A DNA stretch of 64,000 nucleotides from an uncultured Dorea sp. (GTDB lineage Bacteria > Bacillota > Clostridia > Lachnospirales > Lachnospiraceae). Shown piece by piece: positions 8,289-16,489 of the stretch. Each line of letters starts with the position of its first letter. The stretch's first letter is position 1. The translations under genes and the position numbers were made by a program. The notes beneath the pieces are model-generated. The model was not told the DNA's origin. It saw only the letters and a program-made list of their open reading frames with translations, and did not search any database. Where the stretch lies: assembly GCA_945870325.1 (NCBI GenBank), contig CAMBRQ010000003.1, forward strand, positions 56,774 through 120,773. The letters are read 5' to 3'.

Positions 8289-9248
8289 ATGAAGATTGTA
8301 GTATTGGATGGTTACACATTGAACCCTGGCGACATCAGCTGGGAAGGAATGGAAGCATTCGGAGAAGTAACAGTATATGACCGTACACAGCCGGAAGATA
8401 TTGTTGCACGCATCGGAGATGCAGAGGTGGTATACACCAACAAGACACCATTAACAAGAGAGACATTTGACGCATGCCCGAACATCAAGTTTGTAGGTGT
8501 TCTGGCAACAGGATACAACATTGTGGATATCGAGGCGGCTAAGGAAAAAGGAATCCCGGTATCCAATATCCCTACATACGGAACAGCAGCAGTATCCCAG
8601 TATGCAATTGCTTTACTTCTGGAACTGTGCCACCACATCGGAGAGCACTCTGACTGTGTAAAGAAGGGTGACTGGACCAATAATCCGGACTGGTGCTTCT
8701 GGAACTACCCATTGGTAGAACTTGCTGGAAAGACGATGGGTATCATCGGATTCGGACGTATCGGACAGGATACAGGTAAGATCGCACAGGCTCTTGGAAT
8801 GAAGGTATTAGCATTTGATGCATACCATAATCCGGCTCTGGAGACAGAGACTTGCCGCTATGCAGAACTTGATGAACTGCTGGCTGAGTCAGATGTAATC
8901 TCACTTCACTGCCCGTTATTCCCATCTACAGAGGGAATCATCAATAAAGACACAATTGCAAAGATGAAGACAGGCGTTATGATCATCAACGATTCCAGAG
9001 GTCCATTGATCGTAGAGGAAGACTTAAGAGATGCTCTTAACAGCGGCAAAGTAGCAGGAGCAGCAGTAGACGTAGTATCTACAGAGCCTATCCAGATGGA
9101 TAACCCGCTTCTTCAGGCTAAGAACATGATCATCACTCCACATATTGCATGGGCTCCGAAGGAATCTCGTCAGAGACTGATGGACATTGCAGTAGCGAAC
9201 CTGAAAGCATATGTTGACGGGGAGCCGCAGAACGTTGTAAATAAATAA
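8289..9248 (+). CDS. D-isomer-specific 2-hydroxyacid dehydrogenase (hydroxypyruvate/glycerate type)
   Basis: 319 residues. It has the catalytic-domain start, the NAD-binding Rossmann motif (MGIIGFGRIGQDTGKIA near 149-165), the substrate Arg region (INDSRGPLIVEEDL), the Glu of the relay (VVSTEPIQMDNPL) and catalytic His (ITPHIAWAPKESR). It reduces a 2-keto acid to a D-2-hydroxy acid, or the reverse, with NAD(H) in the cytoplasm. It lies inside the pxp operon, 51 bp after accC and 62 bp before pxpA, with its own GGAGGAG site. Glycerate dehydrogenase is the closest general match; in this setting it may act on a 2-keto acid derived from glutamate or oxoproline, which is inference. Confidence 0.88.
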   Translation: MKIVVLDGYTLNPGDISWEGMEAFGEVTVYDRTQPEDIVARIGDAEVVYTNKTPLTRETFDACPNIKFVGVLATGYNIVDIEAAKEKGIPVSNIPTYGTAAVSQYAIALLLELCHHIGEHSDCVKKGDWTNNPDWCFWNYPLVELAGKTMGIIGFGRIGQDTGKIAQALGMKVLAFDAYHNPALETETCRYAELDELLAESDVISLHCPLFPSTEGIINKDTIAKMKTGVMIINDSRGPLIVEEDLRDALNSGKVAGAAVDVVSTEPIQMDNPLLQAKNMIITPHIAWAPKESRQRLMDIAVANLKAYVDGEPQNVVNK

Positions 9249-9310
9249 GTTCTGCAATCAGATACGGTAAGAAAGACATTTTCATATACAAAACGAAAGG
9301 AGAAAAAGAA

Positions 9311-10066
9311 ATGTATAGTGTTGATCTTAACAGTGACATGGGAGAAAGTTTCGGCGCGTATAAACTTGGCGGCGACGAGAATATTATCCAGTATGTTACA
9401 ACAGCAAATGTTGCATGCGGATGGCATGCAGGAGATCCAATGGTAATGGATAAGGTAGTGCGTATGGCAAAAGAGCGCGGTGTAGTAGTAGGCGCACATC
9501 CAGGATATCCGGATCTGATGGGATTCGGACGCAGAAAGATGGTTCTGTCATTCCAGGAAGTAAAGAACTATGTAAGATACCAGATCGGAGCATTGGCTGC
9601 ATTTACACAGAGTTATGGAATGAAACTGAATCACGTAGCACCACACGGAGCAATGGGTAACCAGTGCCAGTATGATGAAGAGATCTCTACTGCAATCGTA
9701 GAAGCAATCGCAGAGTTCGACAAAGACCTGATCGTTTACTACTGTGCAGGAGCGGTTCTTGGTGATATCGCAGAGAGCAAGGGACTTCGTACAGCATCTG
9801 AGATCTTCGCAGACAGAGCATACATGGATGACCTGTCTTTGGTGCCAAGAAAGATGGAAGGATCAATGATCACAGATGAGGATATTGCAATCCAGCGTTG
9901 TGTAAAGATGATCAAAGAAGGAAAGGTAACTTCTATTAACGGTAAAGAACTTGACATCAAGGGTGATACACTCTGTGTACACGGAGATGGACCGAAAGCC
10001 TTAGCATTTGTCCAGAGAATCAGGGAGACATTTGCACAGGAAGGTATTGAGATTAAGCATCTGTAA
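9311..10066 (+). CDS. pxpA: 5-oxoprolinase subunit A (LamB/YcsF family)
   Basis: 251 residues, normal length. Family motifs are VDLNSDMGESFGAYKLG at the N terminus, ANVACGWHAGDP, GAHPGYPDLMGFGRR, HVAPHGAMGNQ, ADRAYMDD and the C-terminal DTLCVHGDGPKAL. PxpA is the hydrolase-like subunit that works with PxpBC in ATP-dependent opening of 5-oxoproline. It is separated from pxpBC by three genes, an arrangement in which the biotin proteins are built into the operon. AAGGAG precedes the ATG at the usual spacing. Confidence 0.94.
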   Translation: MYSVDLNSDMGESFGAYKLGGDENIIQYVTTANVACGWHAGDPMVMDKVVRMAKERGVVVGAHPGYPDLMGFGRRKMVLSFQEVKNYVRYQIGALAAFTQSYGMKLNHVAPHGAMGNQCQYDEEISTAIVEAIAEFDKDLIVYYCAGAVLGDIAESKGLRTASEIFADRAYMDDLSLVPRKMEGSMITDEDIAIQRCVKMIKEGKVTSINGKELDIKGDTLCVHGDGPKALAFVQRIRETFAQEGIEIKHL

Positions 10067-10099
10067 GAATACATTTAAAGATGAAGGAGTGAAAGAAAG

Positions 10100-11434
10100 A
10101 TGGGTAAAGAAAACAAAAAACAGGCATCAATTGTTAGAAAGATGATGATTGCTCTTATAGGTGGTCTGGTGGTTGGAATCGGCTTCCTGTTACTAAGAGA
10201 GAATGTATTATCTGAGTCTGCATGGAATTGGGTGAACTGGCTTCTGTTCGTAGATATCACTACTGAAGCTAGCGGTATTGGTCTTTTCTATATTGCAGGA
10301 CAGATCTTCATGAGAGGGCTGCAGATGGCAATCGTACCGCTGGTACTGGTATCCTTAAGCCTTGCGATGTGTAGTATCTCTAACTCTACAAAACTTGGAC
10401 GTATTGCAGGACGTTCTTTGCTGGGATTCTTCGGATTCTACGTATGTGGTGCGGCGTTAGCATGTGTGATTGCATCCGCAGTTAAGAATCTTGGATTTTT
10501 CAACGTTACACTTCCAAGTGATGGTGTAGCAGAAGCAGCAACAATTGATGCATTCAATCCGTTGGCGGTTGTTGTAAATGCATTTACCTCTAATATCGTA
10601 TCTGCATGCAGCACGAACAATAGTATCCTTGCAGTTGTAGTTATTGCTATTATCCTTGGTCTCTGCCTGAATCAGATGGGAGAGAAAGGAAAGCCTCTGA
10701 AAGACGTATTAGAGACATTAAGTGATATTATCAATATGTGGCTTACATTCCTGATCAACAAGATCGGACCAGTTGCGATCTTCTGTCTGATCTCCAGAAC
10801 ATTCGCTATCTATGGTGTAGAGTATCTGGCGCCTGTGGCAGCATATGTTGTAGCAGCAATGCTGACGCTGTTCTTGCTGGTTGTAACCCTGTACCCACTT
10901 GGAATCTGGCTTACAACAAGATTGAATCCATTGCAGTTCTTAAAGAAGATTGCGAAAGTCGGAGTATTTGGTTTTTCAACCAACTCTTCAGCAGCATGTC
11001 TTCCACTGAATACAAGAACTTGTATCGATGAACTTGGATGCAGCGAAGAGATTACTAGTTTCGTACTTCCTACCGGTATGACTATCAACATGAACGGAAC
11101 GACAGTTATGCATATGTTTGCAGTTACTTTTATCGCAACGGCAGCCGGACTGGATGTAACACCAGCCAACATGGCAGTTATGGCATTCTTGTCAATCTGT
11201 GCGGCAGCAGGAACACCGGCGATCCCGATTGCAGGAACGACCATGATCTTCACAGTATTATCTGGTATGGGGTGGACAACAGAATTGTGCCTGATTGGTT
11301 ACTCTTTGGTAGTTGCTATTAACCGTCCGGTTGAGATGGCTTTGCTTCCACTGAACGTTATTGGTGACGCAGCAGTTAACGTAATCGTTAATGCAAAAGA
11401 GAAAGCACTTGATCTTAAGAAATACAACTCATAG
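10100..11434 (+). CDS. dicarboxylate/amino acid:cation symporter (DAACS, GltP/SdcS-like)
   Basis: 444 residues with about eight membrane segments and two re-entrant loops. The DAACS signature regions are present: a serine-rich loop (FGFSTNSSAACLP) and GMTINMNGTTVM, followed by AAGTPAIPIAG. It imports a small acidic or neutral amino acid or a dicarboxylate with Na+ or H+. It lies 33 bp after pxpA and is probably the last gene of the pxp operon, which suggests uptake of glutamate-like compounds or 5-oxoproline. A REP-like hairpin begins 3 bp after its stop and may serve as terminator. Confidence 0.92.
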   Translation: MGKENKKQASIVRKMMIALIGGLVVGIGFLLLRENVLSESAWNWVNWLLFVDITTEASGIGLFYIAGQIFMRGLQMAIVPLVLVSLSLAMCSISNSTKLGRIAGRSLLGFFGFYVCGAALACVIASAVKNLGFFNVTLPSDGVAEAATIDAFNPLAVVVNAFTSNIVSACSTNNSILAVVVIAIILGLCLNQMGEKGKPLKDVLETLSDIINMWLTFLINKIGPVAIFCLISRTFAIYGVEYLAPVAAYVVAAMLTLFLLVVTLYPLGIWLTTRLNPLQFLKKIAKVGVFGFSTNSSAACLPLNTRTCIDELGCSEEITSFVLPTGMTINMNGTTVMHMFAVTFIATAAGLDVTPANMAVMAFLSICAAAGTPAIPIAGTTMIFTVLSGMGWTTELCLIGYSLVVAINRPVEMALLPLNVIGDAAVNVIVNAKEKALDLKKYNS

Positions 11435-11437
11435 ACG

Positions 11438-11518
11438 GTTTGGGACGTAGTAAAGTGCAGTTTTACTACGTCCTAAACTGAAAAAAGTGGTGTACCTAAT
11501 TAGCAAATGTGGTGTACC
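11438..11518. repeat. REP-like element, family A copy 1
   Basis: A 17-bp inverted repeat (GTTTGGGACGTAGTAAA, 11438-11454, against 11462-11478, one G-U pair) is followed by two copies of GTGGTGTACC (11487 and 11509). The same arrangement recurs at 13001-13079, with the AGCS transporter gene between. No transposase is nearby; the form fits an element mobilised in trans by a REP-associated tyrosine transposase. Confidence 0.75.
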
Positions 11519-11604
11519 GCCATAGAAGCAACGGATTTGTTTCAAGTCTGTTGCTTAAAAAATACCTATTTCGTGTCAAATTTTTAACAACTTGGAGGAT
11601 TATT

Positions 11605-12996
11605 ATGGAAACACTAATGACCGTGCTGGAAAAAGTCCAGTCATTTATCTGGGGACCGCCGACATTGATATTGCTTATGGGAACTGGATTATATTTTACT
11701 TACAGATTAAAAGGGCTTCAACTTCTGAAATTCCCGAAAGCAATGAGAAGTATCTTTGAAAAAGAAGAGGGTGCCGGGGATGTGTCCGCATTTGCTACAC
11801 TGTGTACGACGCTGGCGGCTGATATCGGAACCGGAAGTATCGTGGGTGTGGCAACAGCACTTAGAATTGGTGGACCGGGAGCAATGTTCTGGATGTGGGT
11901 ATCCGCAATATTGGGAATGACAACGAAATATGCAGAGGCGCTTCTGGCAGTAAAATACCGTATCACCGATGAGAATGGACAGATTGCCGGAGGACCGATG
12001 TACTATATCCAGAATGGAATGGGTGAGAAGTTTAAATGGCTTGCGAAACTTTTTGCTTTCTTTGGAATCGTAACTGCACTGTTGGGCTGTGGTACATTCC
12101 CACAGGTGAATGCAATTACGGAATCTGTCAGTGATTCCTTTGGAATACCAGTAATCGTTATTGGTGTGATCGTAACAATTTTAACAGCAGTTGTTACACT
12201 TGGCGGTATTCAGTCTATCTCTAAAGTAGCACAGTTTGTAGTACCGTTTATGGCAATCTTTTTTATCGGCGGATCTTTTGTGATACTGGCTGTAAATTAT
12301 CAGGCAATTCCGGGAGCATTTGGCGAGATCTTCCGTTGTGCGTTCTCTAAGGAATCTGCACTTGGCGGTGCTGCAGGTACCGGAGTTATCACTTTCATGA
12401 CGGCGATGAGAACCGGTGTTGCAAGAGGTGTCTATACAAACGAGGCGGGACTTGGAAGTTCTCCAATTGTTGCAGCAGCGGCTAAGACGAATTCTTGTGT
12501 AAAGCAGGGATTGATCTCTATGACGAGTGTATTCTTCACCACACTTGTAACCTGCTCTATGACGGGACTGGTAATCATTTCCAGCGGGCTTCTGGATAAT
12601 AGTTCGCTTAGCGGAAGCGTGCTGGTAACCAAGGCGTATAATATGGGGCTTCCATTTGATATAGGTATGTATATGGTTGCAATCGGTATTATCTTTTTCT
12701 CGTTTACAACAATTCTTGGATGGAATTACTATGGTGAAAGATGTATGCTGTATCTGACTGGAAGTACGAAGAGTATTAAGGGATTCAAGGTTGTGTATAT
12801 TCTTGCGATTGCAGTTGCACCGTTCCTGACACTGGAGCCGATCTGGCTGTTGGCAGATATTACGAATGCGCTGATGATTATCCCGAACTTGATTGCTCTG
12901 ATTGGACTGCGTAAAGTAGTTGTGGATGAGACGGAGAAGTATTTTGATCGGGAAGAAAGAACGAAGATATATGCGTCAAAAACAGTGACGCAGTAG
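11605..12996 (+). CDS. alanine/glycine:cation symporter (AGCS family)
   Basis: 463 residues with about ten membrane segments. AGCS hallmarks are the N-terminal GPPTLILLMGTGLYFTYRLK, TTLAADIGTGSIVGVATAL, the IAGGPMYYIQNGMG motif and GVYTNEAGLGSSPI. It takes up alanine or glycine with Na+. ATG 11605 behind CTTGGAGGATT is the start; an upstream in-frame extension to 11509 runs into the REP-like element and lacks a ribosome site. The gene is bracketed by two copies of that element, so it may be transcribed on its own rather than with the pxp operon, though all three transporters point the same way. Confidence 0.93.
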   Translation: METLMTVLEKVQSFIWGPPTLILLMGTGLYFTYRLKGLQLLKFPKAMRSIFEKEEGAGDVSAFATLCTTLAADIGTGSIVGVATALRIGGPGAMFWMWVSAILGMTTKYAEALLAVKYRITDENGQIAGGPMYYIQNGMGEKFKWLAKLFAFFGIVTALLGCGTFPQVNAITESVSDSFGIPVIVIGVIVTILTAVVTLGGIQSISKVAQFVVPFMAIFFIGGSFVILAVNYQAIPGAFGEIFRCAFSKESALGGAAGTGVITFMTAMRTGVARGVYTNEAGLGSSPIVAAAAKTNSCVKQGLISMTSVFFTTLVTCSMTGLVIISSGLLDNSSLSGSVLVTKAYNMGLPFDIGMYMVAIGIIFFSFTTILGWNYYGERCMLYLTGSTKSIKGFKVVYILAIAVAPFLTLEPIWLLADITNALMIIPNLIALIGLRKVVVDETEKYFDREERTKIYASKTVTQ

Positions 12997-13000
12997 TGGA

Positions 13001-13079
13001 TGGGGACGTAGTAAAATGCAGTTTTACTACGTCCCAAACTGGTAAATGTGGTGTACCTAATTGACAAATGTGTTGTACC
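13001..13079. repeat. REP-like element, family A copy 2
   Basis: A perfect 14-bp inverted repeat (GGGACGTAGTAAAA at 13003-13016, complement at 13022-13035) is followed by AAATGTGGTGTACC and AAATGTGTTGTACC at 13044 and 13066. It begins a few bases after the AGCS stop codon, as copy 1 does after the DAACS gene. Confidence 0.75.
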
Positions 13080-13113
13080 CAAACAGACTCTAAAAGAAAG
13101 GGAGAAAGTTGAG

Positions 13114-14028
13114 ATGGATTTCTTTACACAGATGATACATTTGCAGTTTACATTGTTCTTGCTGATACTTATAGGAATATTCCTGAAAAGAAAGGGGATT
13201 ATCTCTGATGCGGGGCAGAAGACGTTGTCAGATCTGACAGTGAACATTATACTTCCCTGTAATATCATAGAGTCATTTTTAGGGGAGATCGATATCTCTG
13301 GAGAGTTCTTCAAGAATTGCGTGGGTGCCTTTATAGTTTCTTTAGCAATTCAGATATTTAGTATTCTGGTTGGTAAGTTCTTCTTTTGGAAGTTTGATTC
13401 CGGGAAAAAAAACATATTTACTTATGGACTGATTGTGTCGAATTCTAGTTTTATCGGGCTTCCGATTATTAACAGCCTATATGGCAGCTTAGGAGTTCTG
13501 TATACATCCATCTTCCAGATTCCGGTCCGGGTAACCATGTGGTCTTCTGGTCTTGCGTTGTTCACGGATGTGGATAGGAAAGAGGCGTATAAGAAACTGG
13601 TGAAGCATCCATGTATTATTGCTATTGTGATTGGTATTGTGTTGATGGTATGTCCATTTGAATTGCCAGTGTTTGTGGATAATACGATGGCAAGTATCAG
13701 CAAATGTATGGTACCGATCTCAATGCTGGCGATTGGATCGATGCTGGCGAATTCGAAAGTGAAACAGTTGCTAGATCCATCAGTATTGTATTATTGCCTG
13801 ATCCGTCTGGTGGTATATCCGCTGTTGACACTGGCTGCTCTGCGAGGCTTACAGGTTGACCGGATGTTGGCGGATGTGACGGTACTCCTGACGGGAATGC
13901 CGATGGCAGGGACGACCGCTATACTGGCAGATAAATACGGGCGCAATTCCGAGTTCGCCTCTCAGACGATATTCGTGTCTACGTTGCTGTCAATTGTTAC
14001 GCTGCCGCTTTTGTCCCTGCTGCTGTAA
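13114..14028 (+). CDS. auxin efflux carrier (AEC) family transporter
   Basis: 304 residues with about ten hydrophobic segments, typical of AEC permeases (related to malate and malonate carriers). Recognisable parts are GIFLKRKGIISDAGQKTLS, the NIILPCNIIES segment, LIVSNSSFIGLPIINSLYG and the C-terminal MPMAGTTAILADKYG. It probably moves an organic acid. ATG 13114 behind AAAGGGAGAAA is the start, since the longer frame begins inside the upstream repeat. It follows the pxp genes and two other transporters on the same strand. A tandem GGGACAGGG repeat starts directly at its stop codon. Confidence 0.88.
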   Translation: MDFFTQMIHLQFTLFLLILIGIFLKRKGIISDAGQKTLSDLTVNIILPCNIIESFLGEIDISGEFFKNCVGAFIVSLAIQIFSILVGKFFFWKFDSGKKNIFTYGLIVSNSSFIGLPIINSLYGSLGVLYTSIFQIPVRVTMWSSGLALFTDVDRKEAYKKLVKHPCIIAIVIGIVLMVCPFELPVFVDNTMASISKCMVPISMLAIGSMLANSKVKQLLDPSVLYYCLIRLVVYPLLTLAALRGLQVDRMLADVTVLLTGMPMAGTTAILADKYGRNSEFASQTIFVSTLLSIVTLPLLSLLL

Positions 14029-14130
14029 TTAGGGACAGGGTAAATCGAATTAGGGACAGGGCAAATCCAAAAAGGGACACGGCAAATCGAGTTGGGGACG
14101 GGGGAAATTTCAATTTCCCCCGTCCCCAAC
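14029..14130. repeat. REP-like element, family B copy 1
   Basis: Three tandem units of about 21 bp with cores GGGACAGGG or GGGACACGG (14032, 14053, 14074) lead into a perfect 19-bp inverted repeat (GTTGGGGACGGGGGAAATT, 14091-14109 against 14112-14130, 2-nt loop). The element touches the AEC stop on the left and reaches into the C-terminal codons of the minus-strand DUF885 gene on the right. An inverted copy lies at 18442-18541. Confidence 0.85.
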
Positions 14131-15858
14131 TAACTGCTCCCGCAAGAGTGTAAACGGTGCAGGTCCCATATCCAGCACTTCTTTATGGAATCTCTCCTGA
14201 GTAAATTCTTCCCCCCATTCTTCCATCGCATCTTTCTTCAATTCCAGAAACTCCACGTATCCAATATAATACTTCAGATAATTCGCCGGATCTCCAATGA
14301 TCAGATCATAGATATCCTCAATCGTATTCGTATCCGTAATGCCATAACTACGGAAGAACGATACCGTATCCACTAATGTCCACCCCTCATAATGAATTCC
14401 CATATCCGCAAGCGCATACAGACCAAGGATTACAGAGGTGTTTTTTTGCATAAGTGTCGCCTGTTCCTTCGGAATGGGGGCGTAATAATAACTCATCATC
14501 TCACTGTATGTCGCCCACCCTTCTGTATAGCCTCCATAATTCAGAATATTGCGGATCGGATTTGGATTCTGGCTTGCGTAGTAAGTAGTCTGATACAGAT
14601 GACCGGGATATCCCTCATGTGCCAGCGTCGTGAAAAGCGAGAGGTCATCTGGCAGATGTCCCTGGTTAATGTAGATGACATTATTCGTGGTATTATCAAT
14701 GGCAGGAATCATATAAAATGCAGGACTTAAGTATTCTTCCATAGATTCCTGGACGTATTTAATCTGCGTGTTGACTTCCGGAGAAGCCGGAAAGTTATTT
14801 CCTAATTTTGACTCCAGAGTCGTAAGTATAGAAGCCGGATCGGGATCCTCCAGGATAGCCCCCTGAGTCTTGAACATATCAGAGGAAACGGCGACTTCTT
14901 CTGAACTGGTCAATACCTGCTGCATTGCAGTAAGGTCGGATATCATCTGTTGCTGCGTTAACTGTTGAAGTTCCGGAATGGTTCTGGAAGACCCAGTCTC
15001 GCTTGCGACGATGAGTTCATAGTATTCCTTCCCGTTTGGGAGATAGCAGAGCCCGTTGTTATTCTTTCCAGTCGTCCGAAGTGAGACCAGGCATTCTTTT
15101 AATTCCGCATAAGATGGGAAAATATAATCGGCAATGCACCTGGAGTTCGCCTCTATGTAAGTATTCTTCTCGTCCATGGTCAGATCAAGTGAATTCAGCC
15201 GTTCTTCAAAGGAGGAGTAGAGATAATTGTTCTCTCCCATATCGATAAATGCCTGGCATTCTTCGATGATATCATCTGCGGAATAAGAAGCCATGAACAG
15301 CCCTTGTTCGGATTTTACCCGTTCAAATTCCATGATGGATTGGAAATATTGGGGCAGTTTGGACAGTAGTTCCAGATAGGTGTCTACGTCCGACCGAGTG
15401 TAGAACTGGTATTCCGACAGAAGAACCGGTAGTTGTGCCTGGGTGCCGGTAAGCGGTGCCAATGGTTCTTCATATAGGGCATAAGGTGCTTCTTTTAGTG
15501 CCGTAGTCAGAGAATCCTCCAAAATGTCATAGGTAAGACGGTTCTCATCCGACAGATGGCGGCGGTCGAAGGATTGGAGAAGGGCGAGCGCATTTTCGGA
15601 TGAAGCACAGATGGCATTCGTATCCGTGGTACATGCACCGAAGGTTACAGGAGCATTATCGATCCCATAGGCGGAAGGGTCTTTGAGTGTGTAGTGAAGC
15701 GAGATGGTGCTTCCGGCTACCTCCTGACAGAAAAGATTCCTTGTATAATCTTCAAATTGCTGATCTTCATTGGTATTCACCTGTCGGAAGACAATGACCG
15801 ACAGGAAAAGAATCAGCAGAAAGCAGGAAGCGATAATGGCAGAACGTTTTTTTGACAT
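14110..15858 (-). CDS. DUF885-family membrane-anchored metallohydrolase-like protein
   Basis: 582 residues. A single N-terminal hydrophobic segment (about 8-26) after a KKR start anchors or exports the protein. The rest is a DUF885 domain with the metal-binding-type motif LAHEGYPGHLYQ, followed by the conserved GYTEGWATYSE and further C-terminal family sequence. DUF885 proteins resemble zinc metallopeptidases; the substrate is unknown. The stop codon and the last six residues (VGDGGN) are encoded by one arm of the family B repeat, so the native C terminus has been replaced or extended. It is convergent with the AEC gene and divergent from the T-box/metG unit. Confidence 0.85.
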   Translation of the reverse strand: MSKKRSAIIASCFLLILFLSVIVFRQVNTNEDQQFEDYTRNLFCQEVAGSTISLHYTLKDPSAYGIDNAPVTFGACTTDTNAICASSENALALLQSFDRRHLSDENRLTYDILEDSLTTALKEAPYALYEEPLAPLTGTQAQLPVLLSEYQFYTRSDVDTYLELLSKLPQYFQSIMEFERVKSEQGLFMASYSADDIIEECQAFIDMGENNYLYSSFEERLNSLDLTMDEKNTYIEANSRCIADYIFPSYAELKECLVSLRTTGKNNNGLCYLPNGKEYYELIVASETGSSRTIPELQQLTQQQMISDLTAMQQVLTSSEEVAVSSDMFKTQGAILEDPDPASILTTLESKLGNNFPASPEVNTQIKYVQESMEEYLSPAFYMIPAIDNTTNNVIYINQGHLPDDLSLFTTLAHEGYPGHLYQTTYYASQNPNPIRNILNYGGYTEGWATYSEMMSYYYAPIPKEQATLMQKNTSVILGLYALADMGIHYEGWTLVDTVSFFRSYGITDTNTIEDIYDLIIGDPANYLKYYIGYVEFLELKKDAMEEWGEEFTQERFHKEVLDMGPAPFTLLREQLVGDGGN

Positions 15859-15919
15859 AGTTGACCTTTAGATTTTTTTATATGTATATGCAGAAAATCC
15901 GAATGTCATGCGCTTACCC

Positions 15920-15949
15920 TTGACAATCCAAGCCTGTCTATGTTACGAT
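15920..15949 (+). promoter_or_regulatory. promoter for the metG T-box transcript
   Basis: TTGACA at 15920-15925 and TACGAT at 15944-15949, 18 bp apart, lie just upstream of the structured leader. Confidence 0.55.
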
Positions 15950-15955
15950 TTTTAG

Positions 15956-16330
15956 CGGAAATGAATGAAAGTGAAACGCGATGACGAAGAGAGTAGGTCT
16001 TTCAAGATTCTACAGAGAAGTCCCGAACCGCAGTCTGCAGGTTAAGGTGCTATATGGCAGCGGCAGACAGATATATGAAAAGCGGTTATGCTGAGAGGGA
16101 TGAATGGAGACTGGCTGAACATGGCTTCTGAGCAGCGCACCGAGCATGAAGCCGGAATGATCACTTTTGGTGATGAATCGGTTGTGTAAGGCTGCGATGG
16201 GTTCGCCCGTTATAGCGAGAGAGTGCTAATTGGCACTTGCTAAGGCTTCTGTCCGTGAGGGCAGAGTGAAGTAGAAGTGGTAACACGGTAATTACCCGTC
16301 TTCTTATGATAGGAGGCGGGATTTTTTTCT
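15956..16330 (+). promoter_or_regulatory. T-box riboswitch leader of metG
   Basis: About 370 nt without a gene. It carries the T-box features in order: an AGTA-type motif in the expected stem I region (GAGAGTAGGTC near 15989-15999), multiple stem regions, the T-box sequence GAAGTGGTAACACGG at 16274-16288 and a terminator whose 5' arm competes with it. The TGGT at 16278-16281 would pair with an uncharged tRNA ending ACCA. The downstream gene is metG, so the specifier should be AUG; ATG triplets at 16145 and 16157 are candidates, but I could not fold stem I well enough to choose. From 16331 to 16489 there are two further small hairpins (16334-16368 and 16374-16397) and then the metG ribosome site. 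Confidence 0.85.
16295..16328 (+). terminator. T-box conditional terminator
   Basis: A 10-bp stem (CCCGTCTTCT at 16295-16304 against AGGAGGCGGG at 16311-16320, with G-U pairs) is followed by seven T. Its 5' arm overlaps the partner of the T-box antiterminator. Confidence 0.85.
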
Positions 16331-16489
16331 CTATGAAAACACCAGCCATGCGCCAGGGTTCATAGAAACTCGAAAGAGTATACTCATTCGAGCATCCCGT
16401 CATACATGCCTTCGGCTGGCGGGCGCTGACCGATAAGGTGTAGTTATATGAGAGCAAATCATCAAAATCAAGAAAAAGGAGAGAGAAGT

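Noticed and set aside
11509..11604. 32-residue extension of the AGCS transporter
   Set aside because: It begins in the REP-like element, whereas TTGGAGG lies before ATG 11605 where family similarity begins.
14029..14130. Tandem 21-bp units could be a CRISPR array
   Set aside because: Only three short units with no unique spacers between them and no cas genes; the units lead into a palindrome and recur elsewhere as part of a REP-like element.
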